Position numbers and translations under genes: made by a program | In this document: positions 54,151-62,889 of the stretch, piece after piece | How positions within the stretch are numbered: position 1 is the first letter of the stretch | How the letters are laid out: every line of letters begins with the position of its first letter | Notes under the pieces: model-generated | The model's database searches: none | The model's input: only the letters and a program-made list of their open reading frames with translations | What the model was told of the DNA's origin: nothing | DNA from: an uncultured Aliiroseovarius sp. | Lineage (GTDB): Bacteria > Pseudomonadota > Alphaproteobacteria > Rhodobacterales > Rhodobacteraceae | Direction of reading: 5' to 3' | Assembly: GCF_947492455.1 (NCBI RefSeq) | Contig: NZ_CANLNB010000003.1 | Coordinates: 496,001 to 560,000, forward strand | DNA: 64,000 bases

Positions 54151-55827
54151 ATGAGCTATAAATCTGACATCGAAATCGCCCGCGAAGCGAAAAAACGCCC
54201 GATTCAGGAAATCGGCGATAAGCTGGGCATTCCGACCGAGCACCTGCTGCCCTATGGCCACGACAAGGCCAAAGTCAGCCAGGAGTTCATCAACTCGGTC
54301 CAGTCCAAAGAGGACGGCAAGCTGATCCTGGTGACTGCGATCAACCCGACCCCCGCTGGTGAAGGTAAAACCACCACCACCGTAGGCCTAGGCGATGGTC
54401 TGAACCGCATCGGCAAGAACGCCATGGTCTGCATCCGCGAAGCATCGCTGGGTCCGAACTTCGGTATGAAGGGTGGTGCTGCTGGTGGCGGTTACGCTCA
54501 GGTTGTTCCGATGGAAGAGATGAACCTGCACTTCACCGGTGACTTCCACGCCATCACCTCGGCGCACTCGCTGCTGTCGGCCATGATCGATAACCACATC
54601 TACTGGGGTAACGAGCTGGAAATCGACGAGCGTCGCGTGGCTTGGCGCCGCGTGGTCGACATGAACGACCGTGCTCTGCGTGACATCGTGTGCTCGCTGG
54701 GCGGCGTTGCCAACGGCTTCCCGCGTCAGACCGGTTACGACATCACCGTGGCTTCGGAAGTCATGGCGATCCTGTGCCTGGCCAACGATCTGCAGGATCT
54801 GCAGAAGCGTCTGGGCGACATCATCGTGGCCTACACCCGCGAGCGTAAAGCCATCTACTGCCGTGACATCGGTGCAGACGGCGCCATGACCGTTCTGCTG
54901 AAAGACGCCATGCAGCCGAACCTTGTGCAGACGCTGGAAAACAACCCGGCCTTCGTACATGGCGGCCCGTTCGCCAACATCGCACACGGCTGTAACTCGG
55001 TCATCGCAACCAAAACCGCGCTGAAACTGGCCGACTATGTTGTGACCGAAGCTGGCTTTGGTGCTGACCTTGGCGCCGAGAAGTTCATGAACATCAAGTG
55101 CCGCAAGGCTGGTCTGGCTCCGTCGGTTGTTGTTCTGGTTGCCACTGTGCGCGCCATGAAGATGAACGGCGGCGTTGCCAAGGCTGATCTGGGCGCTGAA
55201 AACGTGGAAGCCGTTCAGGCTGGTTGTGATAACCTTGGACGTCACATCGAGAACCTGAAGGGCTTTGGTGTCCCGGTTGTGGTTGCGATCAACCACTTCG
55301 TCAACGACACCGACGCCGAGGTTGCCGCGGTGAAAGACTACGTGGACGGCCACGGTGCCGAAGCCATCGTATCGCGTCACTGGGAACTGGGTTCGGAAGG
55401 CTCGGCTGATCTGGCTACCCGCGTTGCTGAAATCGCCGACGCAGACGTTGCCGCATTCGCTCCGATCTATCCGGACGAAATGCCGCTGTTCGAGAAAATC
55501 GAGACCATCGCCAAGCGCATCTACCGCGCTGACGAGGTTCTGGCGGACAAGAAAATCCGCAACCAGTTGAAAGACTGGGAAGACGCTGGTTACGGCAATC
55601 TGCCGGTCTGTATGGCGAAAACGCAATACAGCTTCTCGACCGACCCGAACCTGCGCGGTGCACCCACCGGCCACTCGGTTCCGGTACGCGAGGTTCGCCT
55701 GTCGGCTGGCGCCGGTTTCATCGTCGTTGTCTGCGGCGAGATCATGACCATGCCGGGCCTGCCGCGCAAACCTGCGGCGCTGTCCATCGGCCTGAACGCC
55801 GACGGCGAAATCGAAGGCCTGTTCTAA
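54151..55827 (+). CDS. fhs: Formate--tetrahydrofolate ligase
   Basis: Fhs joins formate to tetrahydrofolate with ATP, giving 10-formyl-THF; the reverse direction can release formate and ATP in C1 oxidation. The 558-residue protein has the P-loop [20 protein letters not shown] and the usual full length. Codon use is visibly more biased than its neighbours (many CTG, GGT, GTT, CGT), which suggests high expression. It leads a run with two folD genes, the enzymes for the next steps. A structured leader lies upstream and a terminator follows, so the folD genes may have their own promoter or receive read-through. Confidence 0.96.
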   Translation: MSYKSDIEIAREAKKRPIQEIGDKLGIPTEHLLPYGHDKAKVSQEFINSVQSKEDGKLILVTAINPTPAGEGKTTTTVGLGDGLNRIGKNAMVCIREASLGPNFGMKGGAAGGGYAQVVPMEEMNLHFTGDFHAITSAHSLLSAMIDNHIYWGNELEIDERRVAWRRVVDMNDRALRDIVCSLGGVANGFPRQTGYDITVASEVMAILCLANDLQDLQKRLGDIIVAYTRERKAIYCRDIGADGAMTVLLKDAMQPNLVQTLENNPAFVHGGPFANIAHGCNSVIATKTALKLADYVVTEAGFGADLGAEKFMNIKCRKAGLAPSVVVLVATVRAMKMNGGVAKADLGAENVEAVQAGCDNLGRHIENLKGFGVPVVVAINHFVNDTDAEVAAVKDYVDGHGAEAIVSRHWELGSEGSADLATRVAEIADADVAAFAPIYPDEMPLFEKIETIAKRIYRADEVLADKKIRNQLKDWEDAGYGNLPVCMAKTQYSFSTDPNLRGAPTGHSVPVREVRLSAGAGFIVVVCGEIMTMPGLPRKPAALSIGLNADGEIEGLF

Positions 55828-55837
55828 ACAGGACCAT

Positions 55838-55868
55838 GAAGGGCGGGGATACCCCGCCCTTCGCTTTT
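55838..55868 (+). terminator. Rho-independent terminator of fhs
   Basis: GAAGGGCGGGG and CCCCGCCCTTC pair perfectly around an ATA loop and are followed by GCTTTT. It lies between fhs and the first folD gene. Confidence 0.85.
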
Positions 55869-55903
55869 AAGTCCCCCAAAACCCCGCAAAGAAGGAATGG
55901 GCC

Positions 55904-56797
55904 ATGATTGGCAACACTGCCACTCTGATCGACGGCAAGGCCATTGCCGCGGACATGCGCAAGGACGTGGCCGCCCGCGCAGCCGAGCTATCTGACAAGG
56001 GCTGGTCGCCCAAGCTTGTCTCGCTGTCCGTCGGTGATGTCGCCGCAGCCGAGCTGTACGTCCGCAACCAACAGAAATCGGCGGAAAGCGCCGGGGTCGA
56101 GTTCGAGGCGCGCAACTATCCCGCCGAAACCTCGCTTGAGCAGCTGACCGGCATCATCCAAGGTCTGAACGCCGACCCGCGCGTCAACGGGATTATCATT
56201 CAGCGTCCGCTGCCGGACCACATTCCGGTGAAAACCCTGCAAAAGCTGGTTCACCCGCTGAAGGATGTGGAAGGCATGCACCCCGCGTCCATCGGCAACA
56301 TCGTTTATAACGATCTGGCGCTTGGTCCCTGTACCGCCGTGGCGGCTGTCGAAATCCTGAAAACGCTGCCCTTGGATATGGAAGGGCTGAACGTCACCGT
56401 AATCGGCCACTCGGAAATCGTCGGCAAGCCCATCGCCTTCCTGCTGATGGGTCTGGGCGCGACGGTCACCGTATGTCACCACATGACCCGCTCGGTCGCG
56501 ATGCATAGTCGCGCGGCGGACGCGGTCTTCGTCGCCGTGGGCAAGCCCGGTCTGGTGACCGGCGAGATGTTGAAACCCGGCTGCGCGGTGATCGACATCG
56601 GCATCAACCGCGTTGACGGCAAGACCGTGGGCGACGCGGATTTCGAAAGCTGCAGCCAAGTTGCCGGCTGGATCACCCCCGTTCCCGGCGGCGTCGGCCC
56701 CGTGACGGTTGCGACCCTCATGTCCAACGCGGTATTGGCAACTGAAATGCAGATGAATCACTATCGTGACGCCTATGCGCGTTCCGAATTCGACTGA
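55904..56797 (+). CDS. FolD paralogue with altered active site
   Basis: A 297-residue protein of the FolD family (methylene-THF dehydrogenase/cyclohydrolase), the first of two tandem copies. The catalytic motif YxxxK reads YVRNQ (Tyr52, Gln56), so the Lys needed for cyclohydrolase activity is missing. Further changes against the next gene are Asp to Glu in KDVEGMHP (Glu123), Arg to His in [11 protein letters not shown] (His169), and HS to HH in VTVCHHMT. The last two positions hold the NADP 2'-phosphate in characterised enzymes. Gln100 (IIIQRPLP) is kept. It may be a dehydrogenase only, with changed cofactor preference, or act on a related substrate; this is inferred from family knowledge. 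Confidence 0.88.
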   Translation: MIGNTATLIDGKAIAADMRKDVAARAAELSDKGWSPKLVSLSVGDVAAAELYVRNQQKSAESAGVEFEARNYPAETSLEQLTGIIQGLNADPRVNGIIIQRPLPDHIPVKTLQKLVHPLKDVEGMHPASIGNIVYNDLALGPCTAVAAVEILKTLPLDMEGLNVTVIGHSEIVGKPIAFLLMGLGATVTVCHHMTRSVAMHSRAADAVFVAVGKPGLVTGEMLKPGCAVIDIGINRVDGKTVGDADFESCSQVAGWITPVPGGVGPVTVATLMSNAVLATEMQMNHYRDAYARSEFD

Positions 56798-56811
56798 TTG
56801 GTAAGGAGAGC

Positions 56812-57705
56812 GTGATGACGGCTCAGATCATTGATGGCAAGGCGTTTGCCGCAACTGTCCGCGAGAAAGTCGCGGGTCACGTGACCCGCTTGAAAGAAGA
56901 AAACGGCATCACACCGGGGCTGGCCGTGGTGCTGGTGGGCGAAGATCCCGCCTCGCAGGTCTATGTCCGTTCGAAGGGCAAGCAGACCGTCGAAGTGGGC
57001 ATGAACAGCTACGAACACAAGCTGGACGCCGACACTTCGGAAGAGGATCTGCTGGCGCTGATCGACAAGCTGAACAACGACCCCGCCGTGCATGGCATTC
57101 TGGTCCAGCTGCCGCTGCCCGGTCACCTGAACGAAGACCTTGTGATCAACTCGATCGACCCGGCCAAGGACGTGGACGGCTTCCACATCTCGAACGTGGG
57201 CCTTCTGGGCACAGGTCAGAAGTCGATGGTGCCTTGCACCCCGCTGGGCTGCCTGATGATGCTGCGCGACCACCACGGGTCTCTGTCGGGGCTGAACGCG
57301 GTTGTCATTGGCCGCTCGAACATCGTGGGCAAGCCGATGGCACAACTGCTGCTGGGCGACAGCTGCACCGTCACCATCGCGCATAGCCGCACCAAAGACC
57401 TGCCCGAGGTCGTGCGCAAAGCTGACATCGTGGTTGCCGCCGTGGGTCGCCCCGAAATGGTGCCCGGAGACTGGATCCGCGAAGGCGCCACCGTGATCGA
57501 CGTGGGCATCAACCGGATCGAGCGTGACGGCAAGAACAAGCTGGTCGGCGACGTGGATTTTGAAAGCGCCTCGAAAGTGGCAGGCGCGATCACCCCGGTC
57601 CCCGGCGGCGTCGGCCCGATGACCATTGCCTGCCTTCTGGCCAACACCCTAACCGCCTGCTGCCGCGCCAACGGCTTGGCCGAGCCGGATGGGCTGACGG
57701 CGTAA
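56812..57705 (+). CDS. folD: Bifunctional methylene-THF dehydrogenase / methenyl-THF cyclohydrolase
   Basis: FolD interconverts methylene-, methenyl- and 10-formyl-THF. This 297-residue copy is canonical: Tyr50 and Lys54 in VYVRSKGKQ, Gln98 in LVQLPLPGH, Asp121 in KDVDGFH, Arg167 in [11 protein letters not shown] and HSRT (190-193) for NADP. It follows the altered paralogue by 14 bases and should be co-transcribed. With fhs it makes a complete path between methylene-THF and formate, useful for oxidising methyl groups from substrates such as DMSP, choline or methylamines, which roseobacters often use. Confidence 0.96.
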   Translation: MMTAQIIDGKAFAATVREKVAGHVTRLKEENGITPGLAVVLVGEDPASQVYVRSKGKQTVEVGMNSYEHKLDADTSEEDLLALIDKLNNDPAVHGILVQLPLPGHLNEDLVINSIDPAKDVDGFHISNVGLLGTGQKSMVPCTPLGCLMMLRDHHGSLSGLNAVVIGRSNIVGKPMAQLLLGDSCTVTIAHSRTKDLPEVVRKADIVVAAVGRPEMVPGDWIREGATVIDVGINRIERDGKNKLVGDVDFESASKVAGAITPVPGGVGPMTIACLLANTLTACCRANGLAEPDGLTA

Positions 57706-57940
57706 GACTTGCGCTTAAGAGAATTGAAGCGGCGTCAGGGGAACTTGGCGCCGTTTTCTGTTTTAAACGGCAAGATGCGTGACAACAGAGGCGGTGCTTC
57801 TACGCAAACGAATGTGTTCGCACCCGGTTTTGAGAATTCAGCGAAATATAGTAGAGTATCAAATCAGCTCTTCAGAGACGTACTGATAGGAGCGCTATTA
57901 AAATAAGGGAATACAATCACTTAGAATTTGGGGGATAATT

Positions 57941-58777
57941 ATGAATAGAATTCTATTCGCTTTTTCAGTTGCGACATTTCCATTTTACGCCATGGCCGAA
58001 CCAAGTGTGGAGCGCGGTGAATACCTCGTTCGCGGACCTGCGGCGTGTGGCAATTGTCATACTCCGCAAGGTCCAAACGGGCCTGACATGTCGAATGAAC
58101 TTGGCGGAATGATGGTCGAAAAAAGCGACATGATGGAAGCTTGGGCCGTGAACATTACACCCGGCAGCCGCGTCGCGGATTGGAGTGACGAAGAGCTTGC
58201 CCGCGCAATCCGCGAAGGTATTCGCCCTGACGGCTCTGTGATCGGCCCACCAATGCCGATTGGCCTTTATCGTGGATTAGGTGATGACGATCTAATGTCG
58301 ATTGTGGCATTCCTGCGAACCATACCTGCCAGCGACAATCAAACGCCTGCTTCCACTTACAATTTCCCACTTCCGCCAGCCTATGGCCCACCGGTTGAAA
58401 CTGTTTCCGCGCCTCCCCGTGGTGCGACTGTAGAATATGGTGCCTATCTTGCTGGGCCGGTCGCGCATTGTACCGAGTGCCACACAACTTTCGGACCACA
58501 AGGCCCGATGTTTGACACCCATCTTGGCGCCGGAGGCTTCGAGTTTCATGGGCCATGGGGGGTATCCGTCGCGCCCAACATAACCAGCCACGAAGATGGT
58601 TTGGCCGGGTATTCCGATGACGATCTGAAAACCATGATCACTTCGGGAAAACGTCCAAACGGAAGACAAATGTTGCCACCGATGGGGTATGGATACTACG
58701 CCATGTTTACGCCCGAGGACATTGAGGCAGTGGTAATGTATTTGCGAACCATCCCACCGCTGCCTGATCCTGAATAG
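57941..58777 (+). CDS. Diheme c-type cytochrome
   Basis: A 278-residue periplasmic protein with a signal peptide (MNRILFAFSVATFPFYAMA) and two c-type haem motifs, CGNCH (about residue 36) and CTECH (about residue 180), each starting a cytochrome c domain. Candidate axial methionines are in GPPMPIGLYRG and LPPMGYGYYAMF. Relatives pass electrons from periplasmic dehydrogenases, but none is adjacent. The upstream 235 bases and the gene start are clearly more AT-rich than the flanking genes, and codon choice is less GC-biased, which suggests later acquisition. CcmEFH in this window would mature it. Confidence 0.9.
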   Translation: MNRILFAFSVATFPFYAMAEPSVERGEYLVRGPAACGNCHTPQGPNGPDMSNELGGMMVEKSDMMEAWAVNITPGSRVADWSDEELARAIREGIRPDGSVIGPPMPIGLYRGLGDDDLMSIVAFLRTIPASDNQTPASTYNFPLPPAYGPPVETVSAPPRGATVEYGAYLAGPVAHCTECHTTFGPQGPMFDTHLGAGGFEFHGPWGVSVAPNITSHEDGLAGYSDDDLKTMITSGKRPNGRQMLPPMGYGYYAMFTPEDIEAVVMYLRTIPPLPDPE

Positions 58778-58897
58778 CCGTCCAGAAAGCGATTGGCTCA
58801 GTAAGCCAAATCCACGCTGTGCACATAGCTCTCGGTCAACCGGGTCTCGCGGGCACGATTGACCTTGCGCTGTGTGTGCACGGCGCGCAAGAGCTGC

Positions 58898-59440
58898 TTA
58901 CTTTTTCTCAAACACGATGATCGCTTCACCAATGCGCACTCCGTATCGCGAGACGTAGGCGCGATTAAGCACGCGGTCATCACTCAGCATCCACATCCAA
59001 TCATCGAAATCGACACGCATCGTGCCCTTTCTGACCGGCAGATCAATGCGATAGGCCCAATTGAAGGTGTCGCCATTCTCGCGACCCGTTGCGATGCCTA
59101 TGACCCCAGGGGCGGTGCCTTGCCATGTGTCCTCGCCGGTCTTTTCAAGCGTCCAGATGCGCTGCTCGGTTTCCCCGTCGTCATAGGTGAAATCTTCGAC
59201 CAAGGTCAGTGTCTGACCATCCCAGTCGCCTGTGATTTCCACATCGAACCGGCGTTGCACCGTCCCAAACAGGTCTTGAAACTGACCGCGGGCAACGGAA
59301 TTCCCTTCAAAGAACTCCTCAAGATTAAGCTCGCGATCCGACAGCGGATGATCCTGTAGATCCGGTCGTCCTGCGCAGGCGGACAAGGTCACAGCTGCCA
59401 CGGCCAGCACTGCGAATATGCGTTTCTTTCCGGTTAGCAT
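58898..59440 (-). CDS. DUF3833 family lipoprotein
   Basis: A 180-residue lipoprotein (lipobox LSAC at about residue 21) of family DUF3833, a lipocalin-like small beta barrel. It reads LEEFFEGNSVARGQFQDLFG near the start and DDWMWMLSDDRVLNRAYVSR near the end. In Rhodobacter, DUF3833 genes sit in operons with cyclopropane synthase-like and FAD oxidoreductase genes that respond to singlet oxygen. It is the second of two tandem paralogues and the last gene of the reverse-strand operon. Confidence 0.87.
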   Translation of the reverse strand: MLTGKKRIFAVLAVAAVTLSACAGRPDLQDHPLSDRELNLEEFFEGNSVARGQFQDLFGTVQRRFDVEITGDWDGQTLTLVEDFTYDDGETEQRIWTLEKTGEDTWQGTAPGVIGIATGRENGDTFNWAYRIDLPVRKGTMRVDFDDWMWMLSDDRVLNRAYVSRYGVRIGEAIIVFEKK

Positions 59441-59467
59441 GGTCTTGTCCTCCTGCTTCGCTAGGGA

Positions 59468-60022
59468 TCAACGGGTTGGATCGGGCCGCATGGTGGCCAC
59501 AAGTTCAGCCACCTTGATGCCGAACTTGCGCATTTCCGAACGGTTCAGGATCACGCCGCTTTCGGTCATGTAAAGCCAGTCGGTCACGCTGAGCGTATGG
59601 CCCCCGGCCTCGGCGGGCAGGACGATGTCATAGGTCATCTTGATCGTCGACCCGGACACCGTGCCTTGGGCTGTGCCGACGATGTCATCGGCGGTGGCGG
59701 TGAAGGTGTTGTTGTCGCCCAAGGTCAGGAACCATTTGCGCGCTTGCGTGCGGCCGTTGGAATAGGTGAAGTCCTCGGTCAGGGTACCGGTGTTGCCCTC
59801 CCACTGGCCGACCATGCGGGCGGTGAAGCTGTTGGTGACGCGACCGGTGGGGCCATAGATCAGGCCCTCGGACAGGATTTCGCCGGACAGGTGTTCGGTC
59901 AGCGAAAAGGCGGGGCCGGTGTCGGCATAGTCCTCGGGCGCCTGCGCCTTGAAGCTGAAGAACATGTGGCGGGTCAAGGTGGCCACAACGAATAGGGCAA
60001 GGATGGCTGTGACGAGTTTCAT
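59468..60022 (-). CDS. DUF3833 family protein, second copy
   Basis: A 184-residue DUF3833 protein with an N-terminal hydrophobic anchor or signal (VTAILALFVVATLT) but no lipobox, unlike its neighbour. Shared features are FTARMVGQWEGNTGTLTEDF and TDWLYMTESGVILNRSEMRK. It starts in a 4-base overlap with the MFS gene and lies 27 bases before the lipoprotein paralogue. The pair would act at different membranes if the anchor prediction holds. Function unknown, probably in lipid binding or envelope stress. Confidence 0.87.
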   Translation of the reverse strand: MKLVTAILALFVVATLTRHMFFSFKAQAPEDYADTGPAFSLTEHLSGEILSEGLIYGPTGRVTNSFTARMVGQWEGNTGTLTEDFTYSNGRTQARKWFLTLGDNNTFTATADDIVGTAQGTVSGSTIKMTYDIVLPAEAGGHTLSVTDWLYMTESGVILNRSEMRKFGIKVAELVATMRPDPTR

Positions 60023-61245
60023 TGGGTTTGGTCCTCTGTAGGCAGCGCAAGCACCATGGCCAGAGCGCCGAGTTTCAGAATGCAGGGGATGATGGCGTAC
60101 GAGATATTCAGCGCGGCAAGAGCGTCTGCGCTGTTGGTGCCGCCGGGGGTAAAGCCGTTTCGTTCCAGCAGCGGCAAGGTCGCGAAGGCCGCCAGCGCAA
60201 GGCCGAGCTTTCCGGCAAATGACCAGATGCCAAAAGCCAGCGAGGGTTTCAGCCCCGCCCGTGTCAGCACGACCGAGAACATGGCGGGCAGGATCACCAT
60301 GTCCGCGCCAAGGGCAGCCCCAGAGGCCACGCAGATGATGGCGAACCCGATCAGGTTTCCGGGCGCCAGAAACGCCGCGCCGATAAAGCCCAGAATGGCC
60401 AGTGGCATGGCGATCAGCAGTGTGCGTTTCGGGCCGACGGCATGGGCGATGCGGGTCCAGAGCGGCACGCTGACCCCGGCGCTGAGGAAGAACAGGATCA
60501 AAAGCGGTCCGGCCCGATCAGGAAGCTGCAGGCGGTCCTCGACAAAGAACAGAAACAGCGTCGATGTAATCGCGACAGGCAAGCTGTTGACCAAGGCCAG
60601 CGCAAGCAGTTTCAGCGCGCCCGCTTGACCAAGACCTTGAAAGCTCAGGCGGTCGCCGGGAAGGGGCGTGCGGCGCCAGATTGGAAGGGTCAGAAGCGCG
60701 GTGGCGACGGCCAGCACGCCAAGAAATACGCCAAAGCTGGGATAGCCCTGCGCGCGGGCGCCCATTGCGGCCAGAAGCGCCGGGGCCATTGCCGCAAGGA
60801 TCACGCCGCCCAGCATGCCGACCTCTCGGTACGCGGCCAGCGTCATCAGAGCGCGCGGGGTTGGGCTGTCTGCCAATGTCGCGCTGCGGCCATACAGCAG
60901 GATCATCCCAAGGCTGTAGGCGGAGAACAGCAGGATCAGGATCAGGACGAGGTCTATCGTGACACTCGGACCGGGGGCAAGGGAGAAGAGCAGGGGGAAG
61001 CCCACCGCAAGGCCAAGCGCGGCGGTCACGGCAAAGACGCTTTGCGCGCGCGGCCAGCGGTCGATGGCCCAGCCGATCAGCGGGTCTTGGACAAGGTCAA
61101 CCAGACGGATCGCCAGCAGAATTGCCCCCACCGCCCCAAGCCCCAGCCCAAGGTTCACCGAGGCAAACCGGGGCAGGTGGATATAAAGCGGGATGCCAGC
61201 GGCAGCCAACATCAGGGCATAGAGGCTGACACGCGGATAGGTCAT
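60019..61245 (-). CDS. MFS transporter (MelB/GPH-like)
   Basis: A 408-residue, 12-TM permease. The first-loop segment RLVDLVQDPLIGWAIDR has the Asp pair pattern of the GPH/MelB branch of the major facilitator superfamily, which couples to Na+ or H+. Placement between a chalcone-isomerase-like gene and DUF3833 genes in a lipid-modification operon suggests transport of a lipid or its precursor rather than a sugar; MFSD2-type lipid carriers belong to the same branch. Overlaps on both sides (1 and 4 bases) show coupled translation. Confidence 0.87.
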   Translation of the reverse strand: MTYPRVSLYALMLAAAGIPLYIHLPRFASVNLGLGLGAVGAILLAIRLVDLVQDPLIGWAIDRWPRAQSVFAVTAALGLAVGFPLLFSLAPGPSVTIDLVLILILLFSAYSLGMILLYGRSATLADSPTPRALMTLAAYREVGMLGGVILAAMAPALLAAMGARAQGYPSFGVFLGVLAVATALLTLPIWRRTPLPGDRLSFQGLGQAGALKLLALALVNSLPVAITSTLFLFFVEDRLQLPDRAGPLLILFFLSAGVSVPLWTRIAHAVGPKRTLLIAMPLAILGFIGAAFLAPGNLIGFAIICVASGAALGADMVILPAMFSVVLTRAGLKPSLAFGIWSFAGKLGLALAAFATLPLLERNGFTPGGTNSADALAALNISYAIIPCILKLGALAMVLALPTEDQTQ

Positions 61246-61739
61246 CAGTCGCTCCGCAGTAGGCTGGTGAAACGGCGCGAGCGTGTGTTCTCGCCCAGAA
61301 AGATCCCCATAAAGCGGGCCTTGATCTGGGGATGCGACAGGGTGCAGGTCCGGGTGTCATTGCGCCAGAAGGTCAACGTGTTGGGACCATCCGAGACTGC
61401 GGTATAACGGTCGCCTTTGCGCACATCGAAGAAACACTGATTCAGCTGTGCGCGCACGGGCAGGGTGCCGCCGGTGCGCGCGAATTCTCGCATGGTGCCT
61501 TCCACAAGGTCATAAGCGGTCAAGTTGCGCAGATAGGTCAGTTCCAGCGCGAAGTCCTTGTTCCAGTCAAGGCGCGCACCCGACGCAGTGAACAGCCGCG
61601 CCTTGTAGAGCGGAAAGCCAAGGAACCGCAGCGTGGCTTCCCCGCGCAGTTCGGCATCCGGCAGGGCCGAGCTGACGGGGGACGCCTTAGCGGCGTGGCC
61701 CACCATGATCAGCAGGCAAAGAAGCACGGGCCTAAGCAT
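61245..61739 (-). CDS. Chalcone isomerase-like secreted protein
   Basis: A 164-residue protein with a signal peptide (MLRPVLLCLLIMVGHAAKA) and the chalcone-isomerase-like fold seen in bacterial proteins, with GEATLRFLGFPLYKARLFT near the start and LTYLRNLTAYDLVEGTMRE in the middle. In plants the fold includes fatty acid-binding proteins, and the bacterial members are probably lipid binding in the periplasm. The start at 61739 overlaps the end of cfa by 8 bases. Confidence 0.85.
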   Translation of the reverse strand: MLRPVLLCLLIMVGHAAKASPVSSALPDAELRGEATLRFLGFPLYKARLFTASGARLDWNKDFALELTYLRNLTAYDLVEGTMREFARTGGTLPVRAQLNQCFFDVRKGDRYTAVSDGPNTLTFWRNDTRTCTLSHPQIKARFMGIFLGENTRSRRFTSLLRSD

Positions 61740-62889
61740 GGGCCAGCTCCACTTGCACAACATTTGTGTGGCCCACGGCGAAGGATGCCGCGCAGATCTC
61801 GAGGTAATATTGCCAGTTGCGGAAGAACGCCTCGCCATAGCCCAGCTCGGTGATCTTGTGTTTGCGTGCGACCAGACGTTCGGACCAAATGCGGCAGGTC
61901 TTGGCATAGTCTTGACCAAAGGCGTGGTTGTCGTTGACCTTCAGGCCCGCGCGCCCCGCTTGATCCGCGATCACTGCGTCAGACAGCAACATGCCCCCCG
62001 GAAAGACGTATTGGCGGATATAGTCCGAGGACGTCTTGTAGGTGTCAAAGAACGCGTCCTGCACGGTGATGGCCTGCAACAGCACACGACCGCCTTCGGC
62101 CAGCTTATTTTTCAGAACCGAGAAATAGCTGGGCCAATAGCGCGCCCCCACAGCTTCGATCATCTCGATCGAGACGATGTTGTCATATTGGCCTTCGATG
62201 TCGCGGTAGTCGCGCAGTTGAATATCCGCACGACCGTCAAGGCGGCTGTCGGCGTAGTTGTGTTGATTGCGCGAGATGGTCACGCCGGTCACGTCACGGC
62301 CTGCATCGGCGGCAGCCTCGGCAAATCCCCCCCAGCCGCAGCCAATTTCCAGCGTCCGCGCCCCACTGTTGAGCCGCGACAGCGCCCGGTCATTCTTGTT
62401 CTTCTGTGCGCGCCCAAGGTCGTTATCGCCCCTGTCGAAAATACCCGACGAATAGGTCATCCCTTCGTCCAGCCACAGCGCGTAGAACTCGTTCCCCACA
62501 TCGTAATGCGAGCGGATATTCTTGCGCGATCCGCGACGCGAGTTGGCGCGCAGGATCGTATCGACCAGACGGAATTTCGCCTGATTGAAGGGGCTGGCCT
62601 TATCGAACGCGCCCAGTTGGTCGCGGTTGCGCATCGCGAGCGCCACAAGGCCCTCGATCGAGGGCGTATCCCACAAACCCTGCACATAGGCTTCGCCAAG
62701 CCCGACCTGACCATGCGCGGCCAGAGCGGACACGGCAGACCAGTCGCGGATCACCATCTCGGCTTCGGGGCCGGATGTGCCGAACTGAAAGCGTTCGCCT
62801 TCCGGGGTGCGCAGGGTCAGCTGGCCGTCATGCAGACGCGCGCAGGTCGACAGGAATTGTGACTTCAGTTTCTTGTCCGCAAATCGCAT
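61732..62889 (-). CDS. Cyclopropane-fatty-acyl-phospholipid synthase family methyltransferase
   Basis: A 385-residue SAM-dependent enzyme that adds a methylene or methyl group to unsaturated phospholipid chains. The SAM site reads LEIGCGWGGFAE; further family marks are YDVGNEFYALWLDEGMTYSS and SIEMIEAVGARYWPSYF. A strong ribosome site (AAAGGAGA) fixes the ATG at 62889, so it truly overlaps the end of the FAD oxidoreductase gene by 62 bases. In Rhodobacter, relatives of this operon make furan fatty acids under singlet oxygen stress; that role here is inference. Confidence 0.9.
   Translation of the reverse strand: MRFADKKLKSQFLSTCARLHDGQLTLRTPEGERFQFGTSGPEAEMVIRDWSAVSALAAHGQVGLGEAYVQGLWDTPSIEGLVALAMRNRDQLGAFDKASPFNQAKFRLVDTILRANSRRGSRKNIRSHYDVGNEFYALWLDEGMTYSSGIFDRGDNDLGRAQKNKNDRALSRLNSGARTLEIGCGWGGFAEAAADAGRDVTGVTISRNQHNYADSRLDGRADIQLRDYRDIEGQYDNIVSIEMIEAVGARYWPSYFSVLKNKLAEGGRVLLQAITVQDAFFDTYKTSSDYIRQYVFPGGMLLSDAVIADQAGRAGLKVNDNHAFGQDYAKTCRIWSERLVARKHKITELGYGEAFFRNWQYYLEICAASFAVGHTNVVQVELAHA

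Noticed and set aside
57709-57906. Possible 65-codon gene after folD
   Set aside because: No ribosome site, begins 4 bases after the folD stop in promoter-like AT-rich sequence, and the peptide has no ordered features.
58798-58983. Possible 61-codon reverse gene after the cytochrome gene
   Set aside because: It overlaps the end of the DUF3833 lipoprotein gene and encodes a basic, featureless peptide.
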